Positions 33,840 to 42,656 of a DNA stretch of 64,000 nt are shown piece by piece. Numbering within the stretch: position 1 is the stretch's first letter; every line of letters starts with the position of its first letter. The stretch covers positions 62,001 through 126,000 of the forward strand of contig NZ_JAPPRR010000003.1 of the NCBI RefSeq assembly GCF_026719705.1, in the 5' to 3' direction. Below the pieces are notes generated by a model. That model was not told the DNA's origin. It did no database searches and saw only the letters and a list, made by a program, of their open reading frames with translations. The translations under genes and the position numbers were made by a program. The DNA comes from Pseudokordiimonas caeni. Lineage in GTDB: Bacteria; Pseudomonadota; Alphaproteobacteria; Sphingomonadales; Kordiimonadaceae.

Positions 33840-34891
33840 CAGACGGTCTCCGTAACCTTGTTCAGATGCGGCGGTGTATCAGGATTATACCCGCGCAGCA
33901 CCGACAGTCGATTGACCATACGATAGAAACTCTGGATGAACAGAATGGGTTCGGTGGCCGGGTGCGCGCCTTCAATGACCGGCAGTTCGAGCCCGCCCTT
34001 CAGGCCCACACCGGCTGTCATCACCGCCGCACCCCGCGCTTCGAAATCATTCACAAGATCCGGGATGCCGGCGCGGCTTTCGTCCTTCTGGCTCATCACC
34101 AGCACCGGGAAGCCGTGGCCGACGATGGCCATCGGGCCATGCTTCACTTCGGCCGCAGAGAAACCCTCAGCATGGATGCCGGAGGTTTCCTTGAACTTGA
34201 GCGCGGCTTCCTGCGTGACGGCAAAACCGAGCCCGCGCCCGATGACGAACATATTGCGGGCCGAAATCAGCCGCTCGGCAGCGCCCGACCAGTCAAGGCC
34301 CCAGGCGGCTTCAAGGTTGCGGGGCAGGGCCTCAAGGGCTGCCATCAGCTCCTTGTCAGCGCTCCAGTGCGCGACAAGGCCAAGGATGGCGGCAAGCGTC
34401 GCGATATAGCTTTTGGTGGCGGCTACACTCAGTTCCGGCCCCGCCGACAGCGGCACCACCACATCGGCGAGCTTGGCAAGCGGGCTGTCGGCCACATTCA
34501 CAAGCGCCACGACAAAGGCGCCTGACGCCTTGGCTGCTTCGGCGGTGAGCAACAGATCAGGGCTTTTGCCGGACTGCGACACGGCGATGAAAAGGGTGCC
34601 TTCCAGCATCTGGCGGGCGGCGTAAACGGATGCAATCGAGGGGGCAGCGGAGGAAACAAGCAGCCCGAGCTTCGTCTCGATCAGATATTTGGCATAGGTC
34701 GCGGCATGGTCCGAACTGCCGCGCGCGCAGGTGACAACGGCCCGCGGCTTCATCTCGCGGAGCCTGGCGCCAAGGTCTGCAAGGATGCCGGCGGTGGCGG
34801 CAATCTGCCGGGCAACCACAGCGCCGGCGGTGCCGGCCTCGGCGAACATCTTGGTGTCGCTATCCTGAAGTTTTTTTGACATCGTTGTCAT
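33839..34891 (-). CDS. nagB-II: Glucosamine-6-phosphate deaminase, SIS type (NagB-II)
   Basis: A 350-residue protein with two SIS (sugar isomerase) domains, related to the isomerase half of GlmS but without the glutaminase domain. TCARGSSDHAATYAKYLIE, then VSQSGKSPDLLL, are the first sugar-phosphate loop; GRGLGFAVTQEAALKFKET and HAEGFSAAEVKHGPMA follow; the tail NPDTPPHLNKVTETV is typical of this enzyme. It would turn glucosamine-6-phosphate into fructose-6-phosphate and ammonia and replaces classical NagB. The start codon lies inside a 14-base palindrome one mismatch away from the LacI-type operator; an in-frame ATG at 34882 is an alternative. It is cotranscribed with the GntR gene upstream and nagA downstream. 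Confidence 0.9.
   Translation of the reverse strand: MTTMSKKLQDSDTKMFAEAGTAGAVVARQIAATAGILADLGARLREMKPRAVVTCARGSSDHAATYAKYLIETKLGLLVSSAAPSIASVYAARQMLEGTLFIAVSQSGKSPDLLLTAEAAKASGAFVVALVNVADSPLAKLADVVVPLSAGPELSVAATKSYIATLAAILGLVAHWSADKELMAALEALPRNLEAAWGLDWSGAAERLISARNMFVIGRGLGFAVTQEAALKFKETSGIHAEGFSAAEVKHGPMAIVGHGFPVLVMSQKDESRAGIPDLVNDFEARGAAVMTAGVGLKGGLELPVIEGAHPATEPILFIQSFYRMVNRLSVLRGYNPDTPPHLNKVTETV
34877..34890. promoter_or_regulatory. Operator-like palindrome over the nagB-II start
   Basis: TGACATCGTTGTCA differs at one base from the perfect operator at 28428. It covers bases 2-15 of the nagB-II coding sequence (minus strand), so binding would block transcription from an upstream promoter. 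As it also encodes the N-terminal residues, chance is possible. Confidence 0.4.
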
Positions 34892-34950
34892 CCTTGTCTG
34901 GACGGCGCCCTTCTGTCCGTTCAGTCTGCGAGGGGGCCGGGGTTTTGTCT

Positions 34951-35703
34951 CTATGCGGTCAGTTCGACGACAAAGTCGTACGCGTCGCCGCGGTAATAGG
35001 ACTGGGTGATTTCCACCGCGCGGCCTTCGGCATTGAAGCCGCGCCGCTCAAGAAGCAGGCCGGGCGCACCGGGGGTGATCCCCAGAAGCCGGGCATTGGT
35101 TTCGGAAAAGGCGACAGCCTTGATCCGCTGCAGGGCGCGGACCGGGCGGTTGCCGGTGCGCTCCAGCGCGTCATATAAGGAGCCCTGCACATCCTCGATC
35201 GAATTGAGGCAGAAGGCGGGGACAACCGCTGTTTCGATCGCCATCGGCGCATCGTCCGCGTAGCGGATGCGGCGGAAGCGGAACACGCCTTCGCCGGGGG
35301 CGAGGCTGAGGCTCAGCGATTCTTCCGGGGTGACCGTGCCCTTGATGCGTTCAAGCACTTTCGAGCGCGCGACCCAGCCGCGGGCTGCGAGGTCTTCCGA
35401 GAAGCTTGAAATCCGGGTCAGGCGCTTTTCAAGGTGGGCGGTGACAAAGGTGCCAGCCCCCTGACGGCGGGCCAGAAGCCCGTCCTGCACAAGGCCGTCG
35501 AGCGCCTTCCTCACGGTGATGCGCGAAACGTCATATTCCGTGGCTATGTCGCGTTCGGGCGGCAGGGCATCCGACGGGGAAAGGGCGCTCTCTTCAATCG
35601 CCTTGCGGATGGCGCGTTGCAGCTGTTGATACAGCGGCAGGCGGCTCGTTTCATCGAGCGGTCCGGCGATCTCCTTGAGCGACATGGGCTTAAAGCTCCC
35701 CAT
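34951..35703 (-). CDS. GntR/HutC-family regulator (NagQ-like)
   Basis: A 250-residue regulator. The N-terminal winged helix reads LYQQLQRAIRKAIEESAL, then PPERDIATEYDVSRITVRKA and ARRQGAGTFV; the UTRA sensor domain follows (RISSFSEDLAARGWVARSKV, and the end ITQSYYRGDAYDF). UTRA domains of this type commonly bind glucosamine-6-phosphate or GlcNAc-6-phosphate. It heads the nagB-II-nagA unit and is divergent from zwf, so it can control both sides through the inverted repeat at 35737-35771. The ATG at 35703 was chosen for the AGGA five bases before it; ATG at 35730 and 35685 are in frame. Confidence 0.88.
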   Translation of the reverse strand: MGSFKPMSLKEIAGPLDETSRLPLYQQLQRAIRKAIEESALSPSDALPPERDIATEYDVSRITVRKALDGLVQDGLLARRQGAGTFVTAHLEKRLTRISSFSEDLAARGWVARSKVLERIKGTVTPEESLSLSLAPGEGVFRFRRIRYADDAPMAIETAVVPAFCLNSIEDVQGSLYDALERTGNRPVRALQRIKAVAFSETNARLLGITPGAPGLLLERRGFNAEGRAVEITQSYYRGDAYDFVVELTA

Positions 35704-35736
35704 AGGTTTCCTGTCCTCACTGATTAGCATATTTTA

Positions 35737-35771
35737 AGAACCAATGAAATACCAATTTTGACATTGGTTCT
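35737..35771. promoter_or_regulatory. Inverted repeat in the gntR-zwf divergent promoter
   Basis: AGAACCAATG (35737-35746) and CATTGGTTCT (35762-35771) are perfect 10-bp inverted arms 15 bases apart. A third half-site inside makes a second palindrome, ACCAAT-N6-ATTGGT (35751-35768). Position and symmetry fit an operator for the adjacent GntR regulator that would govern both the nag and the Entner-Doudoroff sides. Confidence 0.6.
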
Positions 35772-35862
35772 ATGTTGTGCTTTAGTGGTACCGTTGATAA
35801 GCTCATTTTTGTCCTGCGCTGTCATTGAACTTCAGGCGCAGCAAGGCTTCAAGAGGCACGTT

Positions 35863-37332
35863 ATGGTGAAGACATTCGATCTGGTGATTTTCGGCGGCAC
35901 GGGGGACCTGTCGCGCAAGAAGCTGCTGCCCGCGCTCATTGCCGGTGTGGTGGCGGGCCGGGTCAGCCCGGAAAGCCGGATCTATCTCACCTCGCGTTCG
36001 GCGTCGGACGAAACGGTCGCCAGCTGGCTGACCAAGGTTTTCGCCGAAACAGCACCAGCCTGCTACATTTCGGACGATCATTTCGCTGCTTTCGCATCGA
36101 TGGTGCGTTTCGTGCAGCTCAATCTCGCCGAGGGCGGGGATGACTGGAAGGCACTCGCCGCTGATATCAACAAGCAGGATGACCGTCCGCTTGTTCATTT
36201 CCTCGCTGTACCGCCGTCTCTGTTCACGAGCGTGTGCGACCAGCTTGGCGCCAACGGCCTGAACGGCGAGCGCGCCCGCGTGGTGCTCGAAAAGCCGCTC
36301 GGGCATGATTATGACAGCGCAGAGGCGATCAATGCCGACGTGGCGCGTCATTTCGGCGAGAACCAGACCTTCCGGATCGACCATTATCTCGGCAAGGAAG
36401 CCGTGCAGAACCTTCTGGCCCTGCGCTTCTCGAACATCCTTTTTGAACGCCTGTGGTCCAACCGCACGATCGACCATATCCAGATCACGGCTGCCGAGAA
36501 TATCGGCGTTGAAGGCCGCGCCGGCTTCTATGAAGGCACCGGTGCGATCCGCGACATGGTGCAGAACCATCTGCTGCAGCTTCTTTGCCTCGTGGCGATG
36601 GAGCCGCCCGCCCGGCTGGACGCCGACAGCATCCGCGACGAAAAACTGAAGGTGCTGAAGTCGCTCGAGCCCCTCGAAGGCGACGCCATCGACCGCAACG
36701 TGGTGCGCGCGCAATATGCTGAAGGGGCAGTCAACGGCAAGGCTGTGCCGGGCTATGCGGCTGACCTTGGCCTCAAGGAAAAAAGTCAGACCGAAACCTT
36801 CATCGCGCTGAAAACCCACCTGCAGAACTGGCGCTGGGCCGGCGTGCCCTTCTACCTGCGCACCGGCAAGCGGCTGCCCGCGCGCTTTGCCGAGATCGTC
36901 ATCCAGTTCAAGGATGTTCCGCACTCGCCGAACGCGGCGTGGGGCGCCAGCATCAACCCCAACCGTTTCATCATCCGCCTGCAGCCCGAGGATCATCTGG
37001 CGCTGCGCGTGATGATGAAAAACCACGATTCGTCGTCGGACGAACTGAAAGAGGTGGAGCTGCGGCTTGATGACGTCGGCGCCAAGGGGCCGATGCGGAT
37101 GGGGCCTTACCTGCGCCTCATCCTTGATGCCGCCCGCGGCGACCAGAGCCTCTTTGTGCACCGTGCCGAAGTCGCCCACGCCTGGCGCTGGGTCGACCGG
37201 ATCATCGCACACTGGCAGGCCAAGCCCGCCACGCTCAAGACCTATTCGGCTGGCACATGGGGGCCGTATGAGGCGCACGACCTTATGTCGCGCGATGGCC
37301 GCACCTGGTATCACGACGGCAGCGCGGAGTAA
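35863..37332 (+). CDS. zwf: Glucose-6-phosphate 1-dehydrogenase
   Basis: A 489-residue cytoplasmic enzyme, the usual length. It oxidises glucose-6-phosphate to 6-phosphogluconolactone with NAD(P)+. FDLVIFGGTGDLSRKKLLPA is the dinucleotide-binding loop, RIDHYLGKEAVQNLLALRF holds the catalytic His and substrate-binding Lys, and RTGKRLPARFAEIVIQFK lies in the second domain. The ATG at 35863 follows AAGAGG; a longer frame from 35758 would run through the promoter region and operator and was rejected. It is the first gene of zwf-pgl-edd-eda, and its stop is 5 bases before pgl. Confidence 0.95.
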   Translation: MVKTFDLVIFGGTGDLSRKKLLPALIAGVVAGRVSPESRIYLTSRSASDETVASWLTKVFAETAPACYISDDHFAAFASMVRFVQLNLAEGGDDWKALAADINKQDDRPLVHFLAVPPSLFTSVCDQLGANGLNGERARVVLEKPLGHDYDSAEAINADVARHFGENQTFRIDHYLGKEAVQNLLALRFSNILFERLWSNRTIDHIQITAAENIGVEGRAGFYEGTGAIRDMVQNHLLQLLCLVAMEPPARLDADSIRDEKLKVLKSLEPLEGDAIDRNVVRAQYAEGAVNGKAVPGYAADLGLKEKSQTETFIALKTHLQNWRWAGVPFYLRTGKRLPARFAEIVIQFKDVPHSPNAAWGASINPNRFIIRLQPEDHLALRVMMKNHDSSSDELKEVELRLDDVGAKGPMRMGPYLRLILDAARGDQSLFVHRAEVAHAWRWVDRIIAHWQAKPATLKTYSAGTWGPYEAHDLMSRDGRTWYHDGSAE

Positions 37333-37337
37333 GGCGG

Positions 37338-38039
37338 GTGGCAAACTTCCTGTCGTTCGACAGTCGCGAGGCGATGGTGGCGGCGATCACCGCCGACACA
37401 CGCGCCCGGCTTGAAGCCGCCCTCGGAGAACGTGGTGAAGCGCGCTGGGCTGTCTCCGGTGGCTCGACGCCCGCACCGCTCTTTGCTGCAATGGCGGATG
37501 CTGATCTCGGCTGGCAAAATGTGAAGGTCGCGCTCGTTGACGAACGCTGGGTGGAAGCCGATCATGCCCGCTCGAACACCGCGTTCCTTCGTCGCACGCT
37601 TCTGACGGGCAAGGCGGCAGATGCTGCCTTCACGCCGATGAAGGTGCCGGGGGATGACCCGTTTGCCGCTGCTTCGCAAGTGGACGCTGCCTACAAGGCG
37701 CTTGATCCGTTTGATCTGGTGCTCCTCGGCATGGGGCCGGACGGACACACAGCCTCGCTCTTCCCGGCAGCTGAAGGCCTTGAAGCCGCGATGCAGCCCG
37801 ACGGTGCGGCGACCGTGCGGGCGATCCGTGCCAACCGCAGTGAGGTGACGGGGGATGAGGTGCTGCGCCTGACCCTCACGCTTGGTGCGCTCACCCGCGC
37901 CGGCGCCGTACAGCTGATGATCACGGGGGACGACAAGAAAGCGGTGTATGATGCCGCAACCGACCCCTCAAGCAACCTGCCCATCGGGCGCGTTGCACGG
38001 GCGCTGGGCGACAGGCTCAGCGTCTATTGGGCGGCCTGA
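37338..38039 (+). CDS. pgl: 6-phosphogluconolactonase
   Basis: A 233-residue protein of the DevB/SOL type, which hydrolyses 6-phosphogluconolactone to 6-phosphogluconate. [15 protein letters not shown] binds phosphate, [17 protein letters not shown] follows, and [14 protein letters not shown] is the family signature. The start is a GTG at 37338, preceded by AAGGCGG, 5 bases after the zwf stop. The edd start follows 29 bases after its stop. It belongs to the same operon and acts between Zwf and Edd. Confidence 0.92.
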   Translation: MANFLSFDSREAMVAAITADTRARLEAALGERGEARWAVSGGSTPAPLFAAMADADLGWQNVKVALVDERWVEADHARSNTAFLRRTLLTGKAADAAFTPMKVPGDDPFAAASQVDAAYKALDPFDLVLLGMGPDGHTASLFPAAEGLEAAMQPDGAATVRAIRANRSEVTGDEVLRLTLTLGALTRAGAVQLMITGDDKKAVYDAATDPSSNLPIGRVARALGDRLSVYWAA

Positions 38040-38068
38040 TCCGCCCTGAACACCCAAGGACTGAAGAG

Positions 38069-39883
38069 ATGACCGACCCCCGCCTTCTCAAGATAACCGA
38101 CCGTATCCGTGAACGCTCGACCGCCAGCCGTGCCGCCTATATGGCGCGCATCCAGGCGATGCGTGATGCCGGCCCGCAGCGTGGCCGCATGTCCTGCGGC
38201 AATATCGCCCACGCGATTGCTGCCTGCGGCGAAGCGGAAAAGCACCAGATTGCCGATGGCAAGGTGCCGAACATCGGCATCGTTTCGTCCTATAACGACA
38301 TGCTTTCGGCCCATCAGCCCTATCACACGATGCTGCCCGAGCTGAAACGCGCGATCATCGATGCAGGTGGTGTGGCCCAGATGGCGGGCGGCGTGCCCGC
38401 CATGTGTGACGGCGTCACGCAAGGTGAGCCGGGCATGGAAATGTCGCTTTTCTCGCGCGATGTGATCGCGATGGCGACGGCAATCGCCATGAGCCACAAT
38501 GTCTTCGATGGCGGGTTGCTTCTGGGCATCTGTGACAAGATCGTGCCGGGCCTTTTGATGGGTGCGCTTTCGTTCGGCCACCTGCCGTTCGTGTTTGTGC
38601 CCTCCGGCCCGATGCCGACCGGCATCTCGAACAGCGAGAAGGCCAAGGTCCGTCAGGAATACGCCCAAGGCAAGGTTGGCCGCGCCGAGCTTCTGGAATC
38701 GGAAAGCCGCGCCTACCACAGCCCCGGAACCTGCACCTTCTATGGCACCGCCAACACCAACCAGATGATGCTCGAAATGATGGGCCTGCAACTGCCGGGT
38801 TCGAGCTTCGTGGCGCCGAACACCGACCTGCGCACCGCGCTCAATGATGCCGCCTCCGCCCGCGCTGTGGCGCTGGCTGCCGCCGACAAGCCGAAGGGCC
38901 TGGCCGACATGGTGGACGAACGCGCCATCGTGAACGCCATCTGCGGACTTCTGGCAACCGGTGGGTCGACCAACCACACGCTCCATATCGTGGCGATTGC
39001 GGCAGCCGCTGGCATCAAGGTCACGTGGGGTGATTTCGCAGACCTTTCGAAGATCGTGCCGCTTCTTGCCCGCGTTTACCCGAACGGGCTCGCCGACGTG
39101 AATGCCTTTCATGCCTCGGGCGGGACGCCGTGGGTCACGAAGGAACTGCTGTCGGTTGGCCTACTTCATAACGACGGCGAAACGATCCTCGGCAAGGGCC
39201 TTGAAGCATGGGGCACCTTCCCCGAGCTTGAAGGTGAGCGCGCCACATGGAAGCCGCTTCCTGCGACGCCTGGTGACGATACCGTGCTGCGCCCCGCCAC
39301 CAACCCCTTCCAGGCCGAAGGCGGGCTTGAAATCCTTGAAGGGCCGCTTGGTGACTGTGTGATCAAGGTATCCGCCGTGAAGCCCGAACACCGGGTGATC
39401 GAGGCACCGGCCATCGTGTTCGAGCATCAGGACGATCTTCTGGCCGCCTTCAAGGCTGGTAAGCTGGAGCGCGATTTTGTGGCCGTGGTCCGCTATCAGG
39501 GCCCGAAAGCCATCGGCATGCCGGAACTTCACAAGCTTACGCCGTCCCTTGGCGTATTGCAGGACAAGGGCTTCAAGGTGGCACTTGTGACCGATGGCCG
39601 CATGTCCGGCGCATCTGGCAAGGTGCCGGCCGCCATCCATGTCAGCCCCGAGGCTGCGATGGGCGGGCCTATTGCACGCGTGCAGGATGGCGATATGATC
39701 CGGCTCGACGCCGTGAAAGGCACGCTTGAGCTTCTGGTGGATGCGGACGAGTTTGCCGCCCGCACGCCATCGAAGGGCCCCGAGCAACCCTTGACCTACG
39801 GCCGAGACCTGTTCACCGGCTTCCGCGCGCTTGTTTCCCCCGCGGGCGAAGGCGCCAGCGTATTCACCCATCAGGCTTTCTGA
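38069..39883 (+). CDS. edd: Phosphogluconate dehydratase
   Basis: A 604-residue iron-sulphur enzyme of the IlvD/Edd family that dehydrates 6-phosphogluconate to 2-keto-3-deoxy-6-phosphogluconate. The cluster cysteines are seen in [25 protein letters not shown] and the [17 protein letters not shown] stretch; [20 protein letters not shown] is near the C-terminus. The length is normal. The ATG at 38069 is preceded by AAGGACTGAAGAG. It is the third gene of the operon, and eda starts 12 bases after it. With it, the organism can use the Entner-Doudoroff route as its main glycolysis. Confidence 0.95.
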   Translation: MTDPRLLKITDRIRERSTASRAAYMARIQAMRDAGPQRGRMSCGNIAHAIAACGEAEKHQIADGKVPNIGIVSSYNDMLSAHQPYHTMLPELKRAIIDAGGVAQMAGGVPAMCDGVTQGEPGMEMSLFSRDVIAMATAIAMSHNVFDGGLLLGICDKIVPGLLMGALSFGHLPFVFVPSGPMPTGISNSEKAKVRQEYAQGKVGRAELLESESRAYHSPGTCTFYGTANTNQMMLEMMGLQLPGSSFVAPNTDLRTALNDAASARAVALAAADKPKGLADMVDERAIVNAICGLLATGGSTNHTLHIVAIAAAAGIKVTWGDFADLSKIVPLLARVYPNGLADVNAFHASGGTPWVTKELLSVGLLHNDGETILGKGLEAWGTFPELEGERATWKPLPATPGDDTVLRPATNPFQAEGGLEILEGPLGDCVIKVSAVKPEHRVIEAPAIVFEHQDDLLAAFKAGKLERDFVAVVRYQGPKAIGMPELHKLTPSLGVLQDKGFKVALVTDGRMSGASGKVPAAIHVSPEAAMGGPIARVQDGDMIRLDAVKGTLELLVDADEFAARTPSKGPEQPLTYGRDLFTGFRALVSPAGEGASVFTHQAF

Positions 39884-39895
39884 GGACCTCGACCC

Positions 39896-40525
39896 ATGAC
39901 CGATATCAAGACCATCATGACGCTCGCACCCGTGATCCCGGTGCTGAATTATAAAAGTGCCGAGGAGGCTGTTGCCGTCTCGAAAGCGCTTTACGATAAT
40001 GGCTTGAAGGTCTTGGAAATTACCCTGCGTCACCCGTCGGCGCTTGAAAGCATTTCGGCGGTTGCCAAAGCGCTGCCGGATGCCGTGGTGGGTGCCGGCA
40101 CTGTATTGACGCCCGAACTTGCCAAACAGGCGAAGGACGCTGGCGCCGTGTTCGGCGTGAGCCCGGGCCTGACCGAGACGCTTGCCGATGCCGTCAAAGC
40201 GCTCGGTTTCGATTTCCTGCCGGGTGTGGCGACGCTTTCCGAAGCCATGCAGGCGCGCGAATGGGGCTTCAGCGAGCTGAAATTCTTCCCCGCCGAAGTT
40301 GCAGGCGGTGTGCCGTTCCTGAAAGCTGTCGGCTCCGTGCTGCCGGACCTTACTTTCTGCCCCACAGGCGGCGTGACCGAAGCCTCAGCGCCGAGCTATC
40401 TGGCGCTTGATAACGTTGCTGTTGTCGGTGGCTCGTGGCTGACCCCGCGCGGGAGCGACGGCAAGATCGATCCGGCTGCAGTTGGCGAGCTTGCCAAATC
40501 GGCGGTTGCCAAACTCGGTCGCTAA
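39896..40525 (+). CDS. eda: KDPG aldolase (2-keto-3-deoxy-6-phosphogluconate aldolase)
   Basis: A 209-residue class I aldolase that splits KDPG into pyruvate and glyceraldehyde-3-phosphate. APVIPVLNYKSAEEAV opens the barrel, LKVLEITLRHPSAL carries the general-acid Glu, VGAGTVLTPELAKQA follows, and the Schiff-base Lys is in ELKFFPAEVAGG. CPTGGVTEASAPSYL closes the phosphate site. It is the last enzyme of the zwf-pgl-edd-eda unit. A 16-base palindrome begins 3 bases after its stop, before the symporter pair. Confidence 0.95.
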   Translation: MTDIKTIMTLAPVIPVLNYKSAEEAVAVSKALYDNGLKVLEITLRHPSALESISAVAKALPDAVVGAGTVLTPELAKQAKDAGAVFGVSPGLTETLADAVKALGFDFLPGVATLSEAMQAREWGFSELKFFPAEVAGGVPFLKAVGSVLPDLTFCPTGGVTEASAPSYLALDNVAVVGGSWLTPRGSDGKIDPAAVGELAKSAVAKLGR

Positions 40526-40527
40526 TT

Positions 40528-40543
40528 TTCAACAATTGTTGAA
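40528..40543. promoter_or_regulatory. 16-bp perfect palindrome between eda and the symporter genes
   Basis: TTCAACAATTGTTGAA is a perfect palindrome in a short A+T-rich patch 84 bases before the membrane-partner gene. No T run follows, so it is more likely a protein-binding site than a terminator. A GC hairpin (CGGAGCG / CGCTCCG, about 40553-40571) follows. Confidence 0.45.
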
Positions 40544-40626
40544 TTAAGACATCGGAGCGTCTTGCGCTCCGGTGCCCTGCCGTGCCACTCTCGCCCCCGC
40601 GCAGTCAGTCAGGGGGAGGGCGAGCA

Positions 40627-41160
40627 GTGCGGCATATCTATCTGATCCTTGGTTTGCTGATTGTCCTTCTGGGCATTGTCGCCTTCGTATGGGAAGCACC
40701 GCTGACCGCCGGGGCGACCGGCCTGCCACACGCCACGATTGATGGCATGAAGGTGGGCGGTGACGCGGCTGCGCGCCTCGATGCGCTCGGAAACGCACCC
40801 TATTTCATGCAGTTGATCGTCATCGCGCTTGTCGCGATCCTTTATGATTTCTCGCTGCCCGCACACCGCCGCATTCGCGCCGCGCGCGTCGGCTTCACCC
40901 TGCTGGCGCTTGCGGCAGCTGCTGTCTGGACGGCCATCTGGTTTGGCTACCGCGCAGCGGTTGGCGGTGACGAGCCGGCAATTGTGCTCGGGTTCCCGTG
41001 GCCTTCCACCGTCGCCATCTGGGGTGTCTGGGGATCGATGCTTGCGTTCGATCTTTTCTATGTGTGGGGTTTCCGTCGCTTCATCCTGCATGCAGACGAT
41101 GAAGCCGCCTTCGCCGCGCTCGTCGCCGAGATGAAGGCGGAACGCGGGGAGGGCGCGTGA
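40627..41160 (+). CDS. Small membrane protein, probable partner of the downstream symporter
   Basis: A 177-residue protein with four hydrophobic segments (about residues 4-22, 58-75, 85-105 and 125-145), starting at a GTG with GGGGGAGGG upstream. The end (TVAIWGVWGSMLAFDLFYVW, then GFRRFILHADDEAAF) recalls the DUF3311/YhdT-type small proteins that accompany sodium symporters, but the protein is longer than those and I cannot name its family. Its stop overlaps the start of the symporter gene by one base (TGATG), so the two are translationally coupled. I infer an accessory subunit. Confidence 0.65.
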   Translation: MRHIYLILGLLIVLLGIVAFVWEAPLTAGATGLPHATIDGMKVGGDAAARLDALGNAPYFMQLIVIALVAILYDFSLPAHRRIRAARVGFTLLALAAAAVWTAIWFGYRAAVGGDEPAIVLGFPWPSTVAIWGVWGSMLAFDLFYVWGFRRFILHADDEAAFAALVAEMKAERGEGA

Positions 41161-42656
41161 TGGACGCTTACGCACACGAGATCATCCTCGGCTTCGTTGC
41201 CCTTTACATGGTCTTCTGTATCGGGGTTGGCCTTTGGGCCATGAAACGCACCCACACGGCGGGGGACTTTTTCGTCGCCGGTCGCGGCCTTGGGCCGTGG
41301 GTCGTATCGCTTGCCGTTTTCTCCTCCACCCTGTCGGGTTTCGGGTTCGTCGGCGGGCCGGGGCTTGTCTATGCCACCGGCCTTTCCTCGATGTGGATGG
41401 CGACCGTGTCGGCCCTCGGCTTCGGGATCGGCTATTATCTGATCGCCAAGCGCATCCGCATGATCGCGGAGCTGCGCGATACGGTCAGCCTGCCCGACCT
41501 TGTGATGGCGCGCTATGACAGCAACTGGGCGCGGGGCCTTTCGGCGCTGACGATCCTTCTGGGTGTCATCGGCTATCTGGCAACCCAGATCCTTGCGATG
41601 GCGATGGTGCTGCAATCGCTGCTTGCCGATACCGCCATGTTCGCCGGGATCAGCCTTGCGGCCTGTGCGGCGATCTCGTCCGCCGTGCTGATCTTCTATT
41701 GCGTCACGGGTGGCATCATTGCGTCCGTTTACACCGACCTGATCCAGGGTTTCGTGATGATGGTGGCCGGTGTGCTCGTCGTCATTGCGGCCATCGGCGT
41801 GTTCGATGGCGGGCTTGGCGAGGCGAGCCAGATCCTGATGGACAAGGACCCGGAATCGGCACTGCCCTTTGGCACCATGGGGCCGATGGCGGCGCTTTCA
41901 TGGTTCTTCCTCTTTGGCTTCGGCTTGTCCGGCCAGCCGCATGTGACGACCAAGATGATGATGAACCGCCGGCTTTCCGATAATCGCATCGTCGTGCCCA
42001 TCACCGTGATCGGCTACGTGCTCGCGGCCCTTCTCTGGGTATCGATCGGCATGGTGATGCGCGCGCTGGTGATTGGCGACATGCATGCCCCGCTTGGCGC
42101 GCCCGATGAAGCGGCCCCCGTGTTCCTGCGCGAATTTGCCAACCCGATCCTTGCAGGTATCGTGTTTGCCGGGCTGTTTGCGGCGATCATGTCCACTGCC
42201 GACAGTTTCCTCAATATCGGGGCGGCGGCGATCATCCATGATATCCCGAAGGCGATCCGAGGCCGGTCGCTCACTGCCGAGCTTTTCTGGGCGCGGGCAG
42301 CGACCATCGGGCTCAGCATTTTCGCGACGCTTTTCGCTCTTTACAGCTTCTATGAAAACGGCGCCCTGATCGGCTTCCTTGGCGTGTTCGGCTGGGGCAC
42401 GTTCGCCTCGGCACTGCTGCCGGTCGTGATGTTTGGGCTCAACTGGAAGCGCGCGTCGGCGAGGGCGGCGGTGGCGGCCATCGTTGCCGCACTCGCCATC
42501 AATATCGGTTTCTATCTCGCCGGTGTGCGACCGCCCCACGGGATGGATCCGGGCTTTGTGGCCCTTCTCGTGTCCCTCACGCTTTTCATCATCGTGTCGC
42601 TGCTCGACAAGCCGAAAAGCCTGCCGAAGGATATCGACCGGGTGCTGGACCTTTAA
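41160..42656 (+). CDS. Sodium:solute symporter (SSS family)
   Basis: A 498-residue inner-membrane carrier with about 13 hydrophobic segments. FFVAGRGLGPWVVSLAVFSS is the conserved first-repeat motif, and FGLSGQPHVTTKMMMNRRLS and AAIMSTADSFLNIGAAAIIH are typical of PutP/PanF-like members. The substrate is unknown. It follows the Entner-Doudoroff operon and a small membrane partner, which suggests a sugar acid or monocarboxylate but does not prove it. The ATG at 41160 shares a base with the previous stop; a GTG at 41157 is an alternative. Its stop codon overlaps that of the opposing peptidase gene (shared TTAA). Confidence 0.85.
   Translation: MDAYAHEIILGFVALYMVFCIGVGLWAMKRTHTAGDFFVAGRGLGPWVVSLAVFSSTLSGFGFVGGPGLVYATGLSSMWMATVSALGFGIGYYLIAKRIRMIAELRDTVSLPDLVMARYDSNWARGLSALTILLGVIGYLATQILAMAMVLQSLLADTAMFAGISLAACAAISSAVLIFYCVTGGIIASVYTDLIQGFVMMVAGVLVVIAAIGVFDGGLGEASQILMDKDPESALPFGTMGPMAALSWFFLFGFGLSGQPHVTTKMMMNRRLSDNRIVVPITVIGYVLAALLWVSIGMVMRALVIGDMHAPLGAPDEAAPVFLREFANPILAGIVFAGLFAAIMSTADSFLNIGAAAIIHDIPKAIRGRSLTAELFWARAATIGLSIFATLFALYSFYENGALIGFLGVFGWGTFASALLPVVMFGLNWKRASARAAVAAIVAALAINIGFYLAGVRPPHGMDPGFVALLVSLTLFIIVSLLDKPKSLPKDIDRVLDL

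Noticed and set aside
35758-35862. Upstream start for zwf adding 35 residues
   Set aside because: It would run through the promoter and operator region, has no ribosome site and adds a tail not found in the family.
40409-40426. Operator-like word (GATAACGTTGCTGTTGTC) inside eda
   Set aside because: It lies well within the coding sequence, the arms are not at the right spacing, and the residues are ordinary for the enzyme.
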